From contig CH003302.1 in assembly GCA_000149265.1 (NCBI GenBank), positions 348,894 to 412,893 on the forward strand: DNA of 64,000 nucleotides, given 5' to 3'. Under the pieces are notes generated by a model that saw nothing but the letters and a program-made list of their open reading frames with translations, was not told the DNA's origin and did no database searches. Shown here piece by piece: positions 12,620 to 26,700 of the stretch. Both the position numbers and the translations under genes were made by a program. Each line of letters begins with the position of its first letter. The first letter of the stretch is position 1. This stretch comes from Ciona savignyi (Eukaryota; Chordata; Ascidiacea; Phlebobranchia; Cionidae).

Positions 12620-14760
12620 ATTTAAGCACACGACTTGGGTATGAATTGCTGTATTAAAAACAATTGAACAATATGATTTTGTAGTTAGAATTTAAAAGTT
12701 CCAGGTGAAGATTTACTCACGTTTATCTCAGTAAAAAGGGAAACGTAAAAGGCCTTTTCAGACGGGCAATCGCTATAGTATCAGTATCATACACATCAGT
12801 AACTGTCTATTTTCCTAAATTGGAGCACAGGCCTATATAGGTTTTATTATATACATATGATTTAAATAAGCTGCATATTTACCGCCCTATAAGGCTATAA
12901 ATAGCACTAACACTTCGACTTATATGTACCATGCTTGATTCGCTCGTAAGTTGGGTCCTTGGTCAAGGCACATAACGGATTACGCATTTTAAACCTCTTT
13001 GAACGATAGATTTTAACAAAATGAAGAGCGTTTTAATCATACACAGCACACTGCAATAGGTACGGTAAACCCGACGGTCGGCACTAGGTGATCAGACGAT
13101 TGCCCGTGTATTAAACACCCAATGCGTTTTCGCATTCACGAGCATGAATATCGATCCTATTCAACTGTGGGTGCCGTTATCGTTTTTATAAAGTTTACAT
13201 AGCCTACCTGCTGACACCAGCGGTACAAGTATAGTTCACCTGACCTTTGCTTAATTCCCGCTATATTTACAAAGTTGCAGCTGTTACAAATTTTCAATCC
13301 TTTTCCTTTAGGAATTAAACCGCTCAAGAAACTTGCTTGTCGAATAATTAAATAACCGTCAACAAATTCGCACAACTTTGTTAGCCAAATGACTCAACAT
13401 TGGTTTCTATGACACTGTTTATTCAAAATCTGGATTTGTGTTGGTTTCAAAATAAACATTGTTTGTGATAAAACACACGGGCTTTATGATGAATTTTACA
13501 AAAACCTTTCTCTGCAATGCAGCAAACGTCATAAATTTATTTCAACTTTACAATGACATTAGTACGCAACCCAGATATTTGTGTTACAAAAGTTTTATAT
13601 AAATTCATCAAGTTTCGGACACTCCACCAGCGTTTTATATATAAAAAAACGGTGTACATTATGTTAAAGCTATCGGATAACTTTAAAGGGTAGCGTTGAA
13701 CCCCATTAAAACAATAAAGGTATTTGAATAAAGGGATTATTGTTTGTAACGCTATTATACTATTTTGGTCTAGGTAGTCTATACGCCAATAAAACATGTC
13801 TACAGTCACTTATTAACCAATTGGAGTCTACCTAAAAAGCTATATAGTTTGTATCAGCGACCATAATATATGAGCAAGCTACTAAACAATTTTCTACAAT
13901 GTATTTTAATAATAACGAAAGGTTATCGAAAGTTTATTATTAAAATATTAGAAAATAAATATCACTTGCGTAGATTAAAACATTAGCCCACGTATTTTTT
14001 AGGACACATTTCAAAATAAGACTTAGGCCTATTACAAATAAAGACAGCATTATATCTATCCGAAACAATTGTAACGATCATTTGTAGGTACACACGTTTC
14101 TCCTTACCCGTTTCTTCCGTCATAAGACCCAATCACGAGGTAATTCGGTAATATCACGAGTTGCGGCAACACTGGTCATTTGTTTAAACAAAATTATCTA
14201 CCGAATGCTGAATTGCTCAGCAAACACATTAAATAACACATGCACGTAAACTAGATGCGTTACAAACAGCCTTCTTTGTTTGCGAGAGATTGGTCATATA
14301 AATACGAACTCCGATAGGCAAAATGTCACGAAAGCTTTTGTCAAAGAGATAAAATATTGTAATTAAATTTCATTAAGAATGTAGTTTGCATTTTAAGTAA
14401 TGGTACCTAAATCGACGTATTCTTTTAAAGTTAAACGGTTCCTAAAAGTATACGGAATAAGAAGTGTCTGTAGTACTTTAAAAATTTAAGTCTGAGGTAC
14501 ATAACTTACACTAATAATTACGCTGTTTTGTAATTTTTTTTTTATCTTTTCATGAGTACTTTTTTTAACGAACTCCGTCCATCTTTAGCTTTCCTATATA
14601 TACTGTATAGAACTTTCGAAGTCTGGAGGAGAAAAATTTAAACTGAATCCAATTCTAAAAATATTTTTGTCACCATATATAAGGTATTCAGTATAAGTTT
14701 ACCAGTGTATATTTAAAAAAAAAATTGGTTTTAAATAACGACTATAATAATTAATCTTTC
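12620..14760. other. Intergenic region between head-to-head cyclin A and monooxygenase genes
   Basis: Cyclin A leaves to the left and the monooxygenase gene to the right, so both promoters should lie here. Apart from the SINE fragment I see no conserved site; open frames at 13157-13375 and 13537-13809 have no recognisable domain. Confidence 0.5.
12945..13160 (+). repeat. Degenerate tRNA-derived SINE fragment
   Basis: The body shares blocks with the better copy at 17530-17845: the ggtcaaggca block, cacactgcaatag, the gatcagacgattgcccgtgt block and an ending cgcattcacgagcatgaat then tcctatt. It lies between cyclin A and the monooxygenase gene. The tRNA-like head is not recognisable. Confidence 0.6.
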
Positions 14761-14786
14761 AGCAGATTAGCGGCATTTAGTTTGCT
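14761..14786 (+). promoter_or_regulatory. Splice acceptor just upstream of the monooxygenase ATG
   Basis: A good 3' splice site, taatctttcAG|CAG, lies 25 bases before the start codon. It could end a 5' UTR intron or be the site of spliced-leader trans-splicing, which is common in Ciona. No leader sequence is visible here, so which of the two applies is open. Confidence 0.35.
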
Positions 14787-17700
14787 ATGGTTAGTTTTTA
14801 CGTTTTAGCGACATCCTTGCTGCTGTTAAGGTGTGCTGGAGCAGACCCCGTTCCAACGGAAATTTTCCCACACAATGTAATACTTGATATGAACAGCATG
14901 GTCAAGATGTATTGGAAATACAACGATACCCACATCACTTTTGAGGTTTAAGTATTGATCACCTTAATTTTTGCACCGTGTTTTAAATACGATAAATACA
15001 TTGCTACAATTTTATCCTCACTGTTTTGAGACATAATTATTTTTTTACTCGGATTATTGTGTAATTCCCCTAACGCCCTCTTGGAGTATTTTTTGTCACT
15101 CTATCTCTAAGCTTTCAATATATACTATGCCTATGTTACAGATTTCATCAATTAACCATCAATGTACAATATTTCTGTGTTTAAACACATATTATTATCT
15201 GTCCTCTTTTCAAACACATAATTTTACCTGTGAAAGTCTAAAAAATTTTGAATATGTGTAAATAAATAACATATCGTGATTTTTTTGTGTTTAACTGTTT
15301 GAATATTAAACTGCTTTAATTCTTATCTATTTCGAAGTGCATTTTCTAAACTCATGTCTTAACCATTTGATTTGCAGGTGCACGGACACACAACAGGTTG
15401 GGTTGGCATCGGGTTTTCTCCTAATGGAGGCATGATAGGAGCTGACATATATATTGGTTGGGTGAAAGATGGTCGTGCATTTATTACGGTAACTAATAAT
15501 GACACGATTCCTTGCGGTAAGGCAGGTTATACAATCAAATTCATGACCTTTATCGTAGCCCTGACTTTTTTCTATAAAATGAACGATCCACTGCACCCTG
15601 TTGCGTCGGTTTGGAGTAAATACTTGGAGACCGCGTACGAAGAGTTGGTTTATCCATCAATAATTTCAGATTTACAAACACGTTGTGATTAATTTATTTT
15701 ACTGATCACATTCAAAACATTGCTTTCATTGTTTAAAAAAAAGTAAATTTACACAATCGTCCGTGGGCGTTCATGTTTGCTAAAGTTTATTTACGGCTAT
15801 ATGTGTCAGCGCTGTTTGTGACTTAACTGTGGTCATGTTTGCTAAAAAGAATCGTAAGACAAATGTTTGTATTGCACATCAGGCGCAAACGTGCTCATTA
15901 CGATGTCGTAAACCACGTTTGCTGTTGCAATACCGATTTTTTTTTATTTTCTTACTAAGGTATGGTATGATTCACAGGATCGACATGGCCAAGATTCCAA
16001 CACCTACCCTCCAAAAGATCCAGAACAAAATGTTGACTTGTTGGCTGGATTCGAATGTGATGGATGGACCGTCATTAAGTTTCAACGGCAGATTCCTGCT
16101 TGTGAAGTGGACTTTGACCAACCGATTACAGTGAGTCTTTTAATACGTTTTCAGAGAAGAAAACGTTTTGCGCAACAGAAACGCAATGAGGGAGATGTTC
16201 TGTGGCGCAAGAGCACATGCCGCATGTGTAGACAACCAATGTGAACTCGTAATAAAAAGGTCAATTTTATTTGTACCCTTAATTCGCTGTAAACATTTCA
16301 CAAAGACAGTTTGTTTATTTAACATACACACTGCCATGGAAACAGCGCTTTTACTTGGTTATATTTTTCATAAAATCTATTAACAGGGTGACACGACCAA
16401 AGCGATCTACGCTTTCGGATTAACAGATCCAACGGGTGACGATGTTATGGCACCTGATGATTACCATCATTCCAACCGAGGTAACCTGAAGTTTCCTCAA
16501 TAATCTTTATCGCAACTATTTTACCTAATGTATTTATATAAGTGTTGTGTGCTTCTTTATCTGAATAAACAGACGAACTATTTCATTTTGTTTTTTAATT
16601 TCAAAGACTCCGGCTTAATATAAGTAGCCACAGATAATTTGGACGAATATTTACTAAAATTTCACACACATGTATTTGGTTTGATCTTTACCCTACCCAC
16701 TTCCAAGTGCATTAACGTGTCAAACAAGCATAAAGGATATTGCCCGGATTTAACGGATACAAACAGATCGACCAAACACAGTATAGTTGTCCTAAGCAAA
16801 AAAATCGTATATTGCTTTTGCACAGGAACAAAGAACGTCATCTTATTTGACATTCCAAATTTGAGTGAATCGATGTATCCCGACGGCGAAGAAGAGACCC
16901 ATTTAACGGGTGATCTAACCAACGATGAATTTCATCTGCCAGCCGTAAAATCACACTACAATTGTCGAATTCTTGCCCTGCCAAGTACTGGAGAAAAGCT
17001 CCATTTAGTGAAGGTACAAAATAGGCTATTTATGTAGTAATGGTAAATTTCTTCTTATTTTTCCATTTTAGCTGAGTTAACATAAGATTCTGTATTGTCT
17101 AGAGTGGTGGTGTTTTTTTGTAAAATAAGGAAGTGTATAAATCAAAATACTCTGAAATGTTTTATTTTTTTATTTCATTGTCATTTACAATATTTAATTG
17201 TTAGTTCGGGTAGAGATTTATCATATAATCAACTCATCCATTACAAAAGTTGCAAAAAGGCGACTTAAATTTATTATGTTTAGTGTGGGGCCAGGGGTTT
17301 TTCAAAGAGTCTTGGTTGGCCGGGACTAAGTCCCAGGGTCCGCTGCCTTCTAAATGGTATACATAAATCTCCGTTCCGACTCCATATGTACCCACATGGC
17401 GTTGAACTAAACTAGACTGGCAGCGGAACCTCCACTAAACAGAAAACAAGACAGCTCGTACTCGTATTCTTTATTAAGTTTTGTTTCTATGTCTCTGTGT
17501 TTACATGTAATCGCACAACGCTTTATAAAGCAAAGTCCGGCCCGTTGGTCTTACGATTCAGTGCGTCGCCTTTCAATCGAAAGGTTGCAGGTGCGAAACT
17601 GGTCGCTAGCTAGTCGGTTGTGTCCTTGGGCAAGGCACTTTACGGACATTGCCTGAACCCAGCGGATTAATGGGTTCTACCAAATTAAAGGAACGTATAT

Positions 17701-20700
17701 ATCATATACAACACACTGCAATAGCTCCGGCAACCCAACGATGGGCGCGAGGTGATCTGACGATTTCCCGTGTGTTAACACCCTTGGTTTTCCCATTCAC
17801 GGGGATAAAGATGACTATTCCATCCTATCCTATCCTATCCAAAGTATGACGTAGATAGAAAACAACTGCTTTAGGTGTCAATGGCGTCATGAGGTGATAA
17901 GTGTCAATGACGTCATAAGGTTAAACAGAACGTACACAGTTGGTGTCGATTAAATGAAATAAATGCAGTTTTTGCAAATATAATTTCAAAACTGCTACAT
18001 TAGTTACTAGAATTATTTTATATTGTTCGAGGCCATGCTTAAACATTCTAAAAGTTATTGGTAAATTATACCAACCGCGAGCGCGTACTTATTATAATAA
18101 AAGTATGCTACGGTATCAAATTCTTAGCATTCAACTTATTTAAGCTAAGGTATAAACATTAAATAACTTACATGGATTCCTTGGTCACATCGTTTTTTTT
18201 AATATCACCGCCAATTCTATTTGTAGCAAATACGTTTTCGGGATTTTCCCTACAAGGAAACTATAGAACAAGTTCAATTTTGTTTTTATTTTTTATGCAG
18301 ATCGAACCCCTGCTGCAACCAGGCAATGAGTTGTATCTACATCACATTCTTCTCTACCAATGTTCCGGAAGTTATGCAGTCCCGGTAAGTACAGGCTACT
18401 AAGTGCAAAGGATGTTCGTCATATTTGAAACATAATTTACCGCCTGGTTCCTTGGCCTTGCTGAAATTTTGGGAGCATTACCACACGGAAAATAACGTTA
18501 CATCACCGTAAGCTCACAGTCATGTTTTCGTAGCAATTGCAATGTAATCAATAGGAATGAGGATAAACTTTTGCAGCTTAATTATTTTAGAACCAGTAAT
18601 GTGAAAATATAAAAGTATTGTTGTGCCATTCATTGCCACTTATCTAGTGCTATGATTATAAAAGGTCTAAATCAGGGGTTCTTAAACTGGGGGGGCGCGC
18701 CCCCCTTGGGGGGCGTGGAAGCTTATCAAGAGGGGCGCGAGCATGACAGTGACATATTGCAGGGTTTGAATTACCGATTTCGAAACGATTCGCGAAATAC
18801 GTGGGATACGAGAAAATCGTTTCTATCTCAAACTAATCTTTAAAGCCAGAAAGATAATTCATTAAGCAAACAGTACCGTTATTAAGTAGTAATGATAAAC
18901 TACAATAAAACGTGTCGTGAGTTAATGCGTGTAGGATAGGACGAATATCGACGAAACGAAGCCTTTAAAACGAGTAATCTTACTTGTTAAAACACCATAT
19001 AACCTTATTATAAAGAGGGTGTCGCATCTCCGCCAATCATAAATAATGGCTATTGTTGCGTTGTGATAGAAATGCTTATTATGTGTCAATAATGCAAAGT
19101 AAAAGCAAGGTAAATAAATGTAATAGTAATTCCATTGTTAAATGTTATGTTAAAGGCAAAATATGTTACTGTATATTATATTGTGTTGATGATTTATTAT
19201 TAAAAGTGCGCGAAATCAGTAACAGTAATTTATATTTTCGCGATTTTGTTAAATTTTGTAATTCGCAAACTTTAAAAAACGGTTCGCGACCCCTTGCATC
19301 CTTTACACTAAGCAGGGTAATGGCAAATAAATTATTGCTCTGTTTTCGTAAATTTGATTTTTGAGTAGGTGAGGCGTGAGCATGAATCACAAATCTCAAG
19401 GGGGCGCGACTGAAAAAGTTTAAGAACCACTGGTCTAAATCATTAAATTAAGCATAGTTTTGTTATAAAACTGGTACATCTATTCCTTACCTCCAACACA
19501 TACACCACGTTTCAGTATCTTAAAATCACTGAACAACTGGGTAAGATGTCTGTAGGGATGCACAATATAGGATACTTGGGTATTCTAGAATATTCTAGAG
19601 TAATGTATTTCGAATCTAGAATTTCGAATCCTATTCTAGAATGTTTTACTCTTTATTTAAATTTGCTATGATGTGCATATATTTTCTTATTTAAAAAGTA
19701 AATAATGGGCAGTATATGAATATTAATTAAGTGTACTAGCAATGAGCCTTCATACAGTGTTGAGAGAATTTAGCACTTACTCAATCAACATTCCCCCATA
19801 ATTTATGTTTTTATCAAAAAATATATTAAATTAATTACTACAAATTCTAAAAAATTAATTACTAAATATTTTAGTTTTTTTTGCTAATTAAAAACATAGT
19901 TGTTAAAGTGGAATAAATATTTCCTAAAATAAGCCTATCTAGTCTTCAAACAACTTTCTAATAATTGCGTCAAATTTAAAGGTGCAATAAACCACGTGAT
20001 TAGCGCGGGGAAAGTGACCTACTTTCTTTGTGTGTGCACGCGCTTTAAGCGCGTCGTATGGGACGCATAAGATAACTAATCGTGCTTATCTATTGTCGCG
20101 CGCATGCTGAGACGTTGTGCTGACGTTTGCATAATTAAAGAAACGATTTCTGTTGAGCGATGAATCGCAACCGCGATGTTACGTTTTTAATTTAGAATCC
20201 TAACTATTCTTATTAAATTGTTTATAAAGATTCGAATCCCTAGAGATTCAAATCTCAAAGATTCGAAATTCTATATTGTGCATCCCTACATGTCTGTATG
20301 ACATGTCGTATAACGGTATTCTTCTTTACAGTTTTATATAGTTTAAAAAAACGTACTACTATCTTTTTCAGTTCCTGTGTTATGCTTTTACCTAATTTAA
20401 TGTTATATGTAATTTCCATTAAAAAGGAGTAAATTTAAAAACAAAAAGATTGTGCAAAAAATAAACATTTTGGTTAAAAATATCACTAAGATTTCACCCA
20501 TACGTTCTCCACTCACTTTCGCCCCTTATTTTTTTGCTGTACCTGGACATTGACACCAAATAATAAATTCAACAAGTGTTATGTCAAACAGGTTACGCTT
20601 AATTCTAGTGGGCTATAGTTGCAAAATTGAAAATTTTCATACCTGGGTCATTTCATTATAATTGAGCAAAAAAAGTTGAAAAGTACATCGTACCTCTTGG

Positions 20701-23700
20701 ATTTTGCTAAGAATTTTTAGACAATGTACATACACCTAGAAAAATGATAAGGACAAAATTTGAGGTTGCAACTCCTAGCAGTTCAAAAGTTACGGCAGGA
20801 CAAAAAACTGGCCACATGAGGGCTTTTTTTGGTGAGCACGTCTACTTACAACTTTCAATTGCCAATATCTCGAAAAGTAAACTATTTGAAAAGCTGAAAA
20901 TTTGTTTTTGGGTATTTAAAGGTATGAGGAAGCTGAATTCCACATCCAATTTAACCTTAAGGGCATTATAAAATAGTCAAAATCAAGTTTTAAAATTATT
21001 TCCACCACTCTGGCGCTAGAGGGGGTAGCTCATGTATGCAAGACAGTTTTGGGATGCAATCTTTTTTAAAAGTTAGAAAAAGCTTAAATCTTCAAGCAGT
21101 TTAAAAATTAGCTTTGCCAACTTTAAAATAACTTTTTGAGACCAAATTTCCCAAGTGCACATTTTTCGTCCCCCCCCCTTCCAAAAAAATGTTTTTTAAC
21201 AAATATATTATGGTTTTTTACAGTATAAAGTATCAGAGAGCATCTAAATACCTTTTTATTTACTTTATATATGTGCAAAACTTGCAATTTTAATTTTAAA
21301 ACACTTGTTAGGACCACACTTTTTCCACATTCATCAAATTTCTTTACAAAACTGAGGCAATCCTGAAAACTCACACAACACCGGACCGTTCTTTAGGATT
21401 ATTAAAAGTAATTTATGTATGACAATGGCGGTACTATTTAACATTAAGTATACCAGTACTAATAACAATGGTACAATCATAATATGGTTCAAAGCTGTTT
21501 ATGTGGGTTCCGATTTTAAAACGTTTATGCAACGATTTGTAAGAATTAGTTGTTTGGGTACTCAGCATATGTCATTCTTCCGTGGCCAATAAAAAGTGTT
21601 AGATTGTCCATGTGGATGCAAAAACTTAAATTTTAACATCTTTATTGCCTTTATCCAACTTGTACAAGACCAATCCACCAGCAGTTGTCATAGTGGCATG
21701 CTATATAATCCATCACTTTGACTTCTGGAACAGCTTCATTGTCAAAAAATGAGTAGATTCCAGTTAATTCTTTATCCTCACTAACTCGTTTGTAACCCAC
21801 ACAGTTAAAAGCTATGGAACAAAATAGTAAAAACTTGTGCCATTAATCGTTTACCGCAGAGCATAGAGATGCTCTAGATTATAGAAGTTCTCTTTTCTGT
21901 ACAAACGAGTCTTTTAGGATTATATTGAAAGTTATTTTTTTTCATATTTGCATTACAGTACTTGAAAATTGCAGCAAATTGGTTTACCACCAGTTTTTAT
22001 TTGCAGGCTGGTACGGGTTAACAGCCGCTTAACAGTTTCCACAATACCCTAACATGGAGATTTTCCATGCGAAGTAGCAAAAAAATACTAATTAGCATCA
22101 ACATTAAAATCGTAAAAGTGGAAACAAAGATTTAAAATGTTGTTGGAGTTTTTATAATGTCCCGCACATTTATTAGAAAAGTACTCAATTTTTTGTATAT
22201 TTGTCTTTTGATTCGGATTAGGGAGACCAGTGGCTTTTACAGTTCATATGCAAAACCAGTATCATGATTAAGGTTATCTGATATAAAACAAAATGAGTGA
22301 GGAGTGGAGATGTTCACCCCTCTTTGTAATATACAACAGCAGGGTGGATTGTACATTGTCTGGTGTTCCAGTGAAAAATTTAAAATTTCATCTTGTACTG
22401 TGAATTTATAATTTTCTGCAAAATTAATACGAACAATTATATTGTTCTTCGGTAAATTTTCTTTTCTGTGTTTTAAATACTTTCCCTGGCACCTGGCAAT
22501 GCAAGAGTGTGTTGCCCTGTCAACCCCTCAATAGAATTTGCAAGAAGATTAATAAAATCATTGCTGTTAGCAGAATGGTCTATTATTATTGAGCATTATT
22601 TTGAGTTCCACTGTTGGTAAGGAATCCAGTCCTCTCCTCCGCAATAAAGATATTGAAGTAAAAATTCAAAGCCCCAGCAGTTTGGACACTGATGGATCAT
22701 GTTCATTCTTGATTCCTTGATAATTGTGAACCGGCTGGGACTTAACCTGACCTAGTTAGTATTTTTCTATTTCATTAGTAACAAACTTGCATTATTTATA
22801 TGCGCTTCTACTTTAGACTATATTAAACCTAAATTTATTTGTTAAACACTTGTATTTGAAAGGGGGGAGGGCGAAAAATGTGCACTTTGAAAATTTGGTC
22901 TCAAAAAGTTATTTTATAGTTGGCAAAGCTAATTNNNNNNNNNNNNNNNNNNNNNNNNNNNNNNNNNNNNNNNNNNNNNNNNNNNNNNNNNNNNNNNNNN
23001 NNNNNNNNNNNNNNNNNNNNNNNNNNNNNNNNNNATTCTTTCATCCTGCCGTAACTTTTGAACCGTTAGGAGTTGCGACCTCAAATTTGTCCTAATCATT
23101 TTTCTAGGTGTATGTACATTGTCTGAAAATCTTAGCAAAATCTGAGAGGTACGATGTACGGGCTGTTAAAAATATAATGGAATGACCCACCTTCTTCCAT
23201 GTAAATTTATGCAGTTTCTGATAATTTAACAATGAATTTTATTTTCAGCCAGATCAGCACATCAATTCAAACTCGGAATGTTACACCTCAAACATGCCGC
23301 CTGATTCATCAGAAAACTGCATCAAAGTCATTGCTGCATGGGCTGTTGGGGGAGGGGTAATATATAAAATATAAAATTATTTAAAAAAAAAACTAATCAT
23401 AATGTCTTGTTTGTCACTAATAATACAACCTGTTATGACCAGGTTAAGGGTTCATTCTTTACTGTGACTACTTTTTAAACAGTTGTGCCATTAGACAATG
23501 TAATTAACGGAAGTTGCCATTCATATTTACTGGATTTAAATGTATTTTTTAAAGGGTTTTCCTACTATACGCCTTCGACATCTCCAATAAATGTATAAAG
23601 TATTCAGACGATTGTTGCCCTTGCTCATAAAAACTGTCATATTTACAAACATGATTATAAAAATAAGTGTTCTCTTATATTCTTTGATCTTACATGAAAG

Positions 23701-26700
23701 GACAGAAAAAGGAAAATCATCTCTATATGTTGTTCAACAGACAAAGTGTAGTTATTTATGTAAATGAGAGACCTAAGGATGTCTGTCTAGATGAATAATC
23801 TATCTCTTTGGTCAATAAAATTTGCGAAACTCAGTGGATTAATGGGTTTAACTTAACACATCTTATATATACCACACAGTGCAACAAGATCTAGCAACCT
23901 TTTGGTGCGAAGAAGGTAATCTGATGATTTGAAGTGGGCTAATATCTCAAGTTTGTCCCTCTAATGGGACAATGCATGGATATGCGTTTGACATCTAAAG
24001 ACCAATTTTTCTTTTTTTCAGGCGTTTTATTTCCCCAAGCATACTGGCCTTGTGTTTGGTGTAGAAGGAACCCCAAGATATGTGATTATGGAAACTCATT
24101 ATGACAATCCAAACTCTGTGTCTGGTATGTTATCAATATCCCACTTTTTTATTTTACACCTTTTCTAAATCAGAAATCAGTAAATATTTTTATTCCACTT
24201 ACAGTTATTCAACAAAATTTATTACTTTATATTTACTTCCTATTACAAAAAACAGTAGCCTAATGGTTATGCCCAATTGGGCAAAACAACAAGTCTTTTT
24301 GGGCAATCATCAGATTACCGTGTAGGTGCATCCAGATACTACACAAGCTTTGACAATGTGTACTGTTCACTGGGGACATTGCCATAGCTTTTGTTGAATT
24401 AATTAAACAACTGGTTTTAATCAACATTAACCATTTACTTTGCCTAAGAAAAAACTAAATTAGTTTGTGATGTTGATTCCACAACCTTTTGTCTCATTCT
24501 TCGTTAGAGCACCATATCAGCTAACGGGTTGGATCATTTAGGTGTGGTTGATTCTTCTGGTCTGCGATTGACTTACACATCACGATTACGGCAACATGAC
24601 TCCGGTGTATTGGAAATTGGCCATACAGTTGATGGAACCCTGCATCTTATCCCTCCTAATGCCGATTCCTTCCTTGATTATGGGAGCTGTACAGTAGGTT
24701 GCTTAAATGGGGTAAGTTATTGTTCTAAGTTATAATTTGTTTCTTCACAAGAATCAATATTGGGAAAATCATTTTAAGAAGTAGAAACAATCAGACATTG
24801 TAATATGGTGTATGCAGTGGTGTATCAGGTTTTAACTGTGTCAGTATCAGTTGTTGGAGAAAACATCTGTAGTCTGGTCACATGAACCTTGATTGGAGAT
24901 CTGAATTCCTTCACAGGCTTTTGACCAAGCTGGAATTGATGAAATAAATGTGTACGGAATATTACAACACAGTCATTTGGCTGGACAGAGGCATAACTAC
25001 AAGACACTTTCGGTAATTAATTCCCATTGTTAATTGTTTTTCTTTTGGAAAGGTTTATATCTGATAAAAATGAAATTTGAGGATAAACCTTTGGATTATA
25101 CTTTTTATAAAATGTATTAATTTTTACTATTTTAATAAGGCAGCTATTATTTTTGCTTTGTTGATATTTTTTGTATAACTAAAAAATTCAATTATATAAA
25201 CAATCAGTTTATTTATTCACACTAAGTGTGCGTAACTATAAATGCAAATTTAGCAAATCATGAGATAATCAGCCAAAATTACCTGTGCGATAATGACTCC
25301 TCTTCCAAAGATTAACTGTAAGCATTGTATTTAGCAATGGAGTAGAGTTGCCCCCATTGGCCTCAGACAAATCATACGACTTCAACTACCAAGAATCCAG
25401 GACGTTATCAAGTGAGCGGGTTATTCAACGTGGAGATGCAGTGCAAGCTGTTTGTAACTATAACACCAAAGATAGAACTGAATTTACCTATGTAAGTTAT
25501 TTTTCTTTTTTAATTCTTGTAGTGCACATTTTTGAGTTAGGACAAGCTATTAGGCCTACATTTCTTGTCCCGGTGTATCATTAGGCATATTTACATACTA
25601 AAGACCTTTATTTTAATACATAAAATCTATATAACAATGCTTTTATTTTATCTAAATTTTAAATAATGCTTCATTTTTGTACAAACATATTAGATGTGAC
25701 GAACCAAAATGTAAAGTAGTATTATATTTTATCTCCTAGAGGAAGTAATGATAAATTATTCACCAATTTGGACAAAAATGGTAGTTGATATTTTGAATGG
25801 GTTAAAATGTCTTAATCATTTCTGCAAAAAAAATAAAAATTCTTGTGCCAAAAGTAAATAAATAGAAGCAACATTGATGTTTTCTTGAACCAAAGCACGG
25901 TTTTGCTCATTGCAGTTGCTAGCTGTGGTACACACAGTACTTACAAAACATGGTTATTAAATAAATATGTGCCTTTTGTAGACATTTTTGTTATCATTTG
26001 TTGTTTAAATACTTCAATTAAATTGTTGTTTAAATTTATTTAAAGCAATTTTGCAATAATGTACTATTACTACTCTTAAAGCTATACTTACATTTATACT
26101 TTTAGGGAGGCTTGGAAACTACAAAAGAGATGTGCATGACGTTTATTTACTACTATCCAGCCATGCCTATATCATTCTGCCAGTCGGCATGGGAATATAA
26201 CACACTCATGAATTATTTTGGATTAACAGAAATAAAGTAAATAGATTGCTTTACTTGATTAGGATGTTAGTAGCTTTGATTTTATATATATTTACATTTG
26301 TATTTTTTCAAGTTATCATGTTTTTACGCTATCACCATATTTAAAAATACGTATATAGATATATTATATACCGATATGTGTTTACTATAAGTCTGTTTAT
26401 AAAAACGTTTTTATAAAGGTAAAATTAATTAAAAATTTCATACATATAAAAGCAATAGCTTAATTTAGATTTTAACACATATTTTTATAAGTATAATTGG
26501 GGAACATGAAGGAGTGTACACTGACCTAACAAGCTTTGCTATTGTCAAGCCAGAAAACTTGGCTGGTCAAACAGTTGCAGAGTACTTAAACTCGGTAAGT
26601 TTAGGTGTCGATTGAAAAGTCACTTAACCCTTTAACTGCCGCTGTCGACACAAGTCGACAGCGCTGAAAATTGCATAAATAGAAAAGTATACGGCCGATT

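Noticed and set aside
17281..17330. ccaggggtttttcaaa stretch as a further hAT end
   Set aside because: No matching inverted end or 8-bp duplication was found nearby.
19053..19364. 103-codon frame inside the hAT element
   Set aside because: No dimerisation or catalytic motif of a hAT transposase; the element is only 760 bp.
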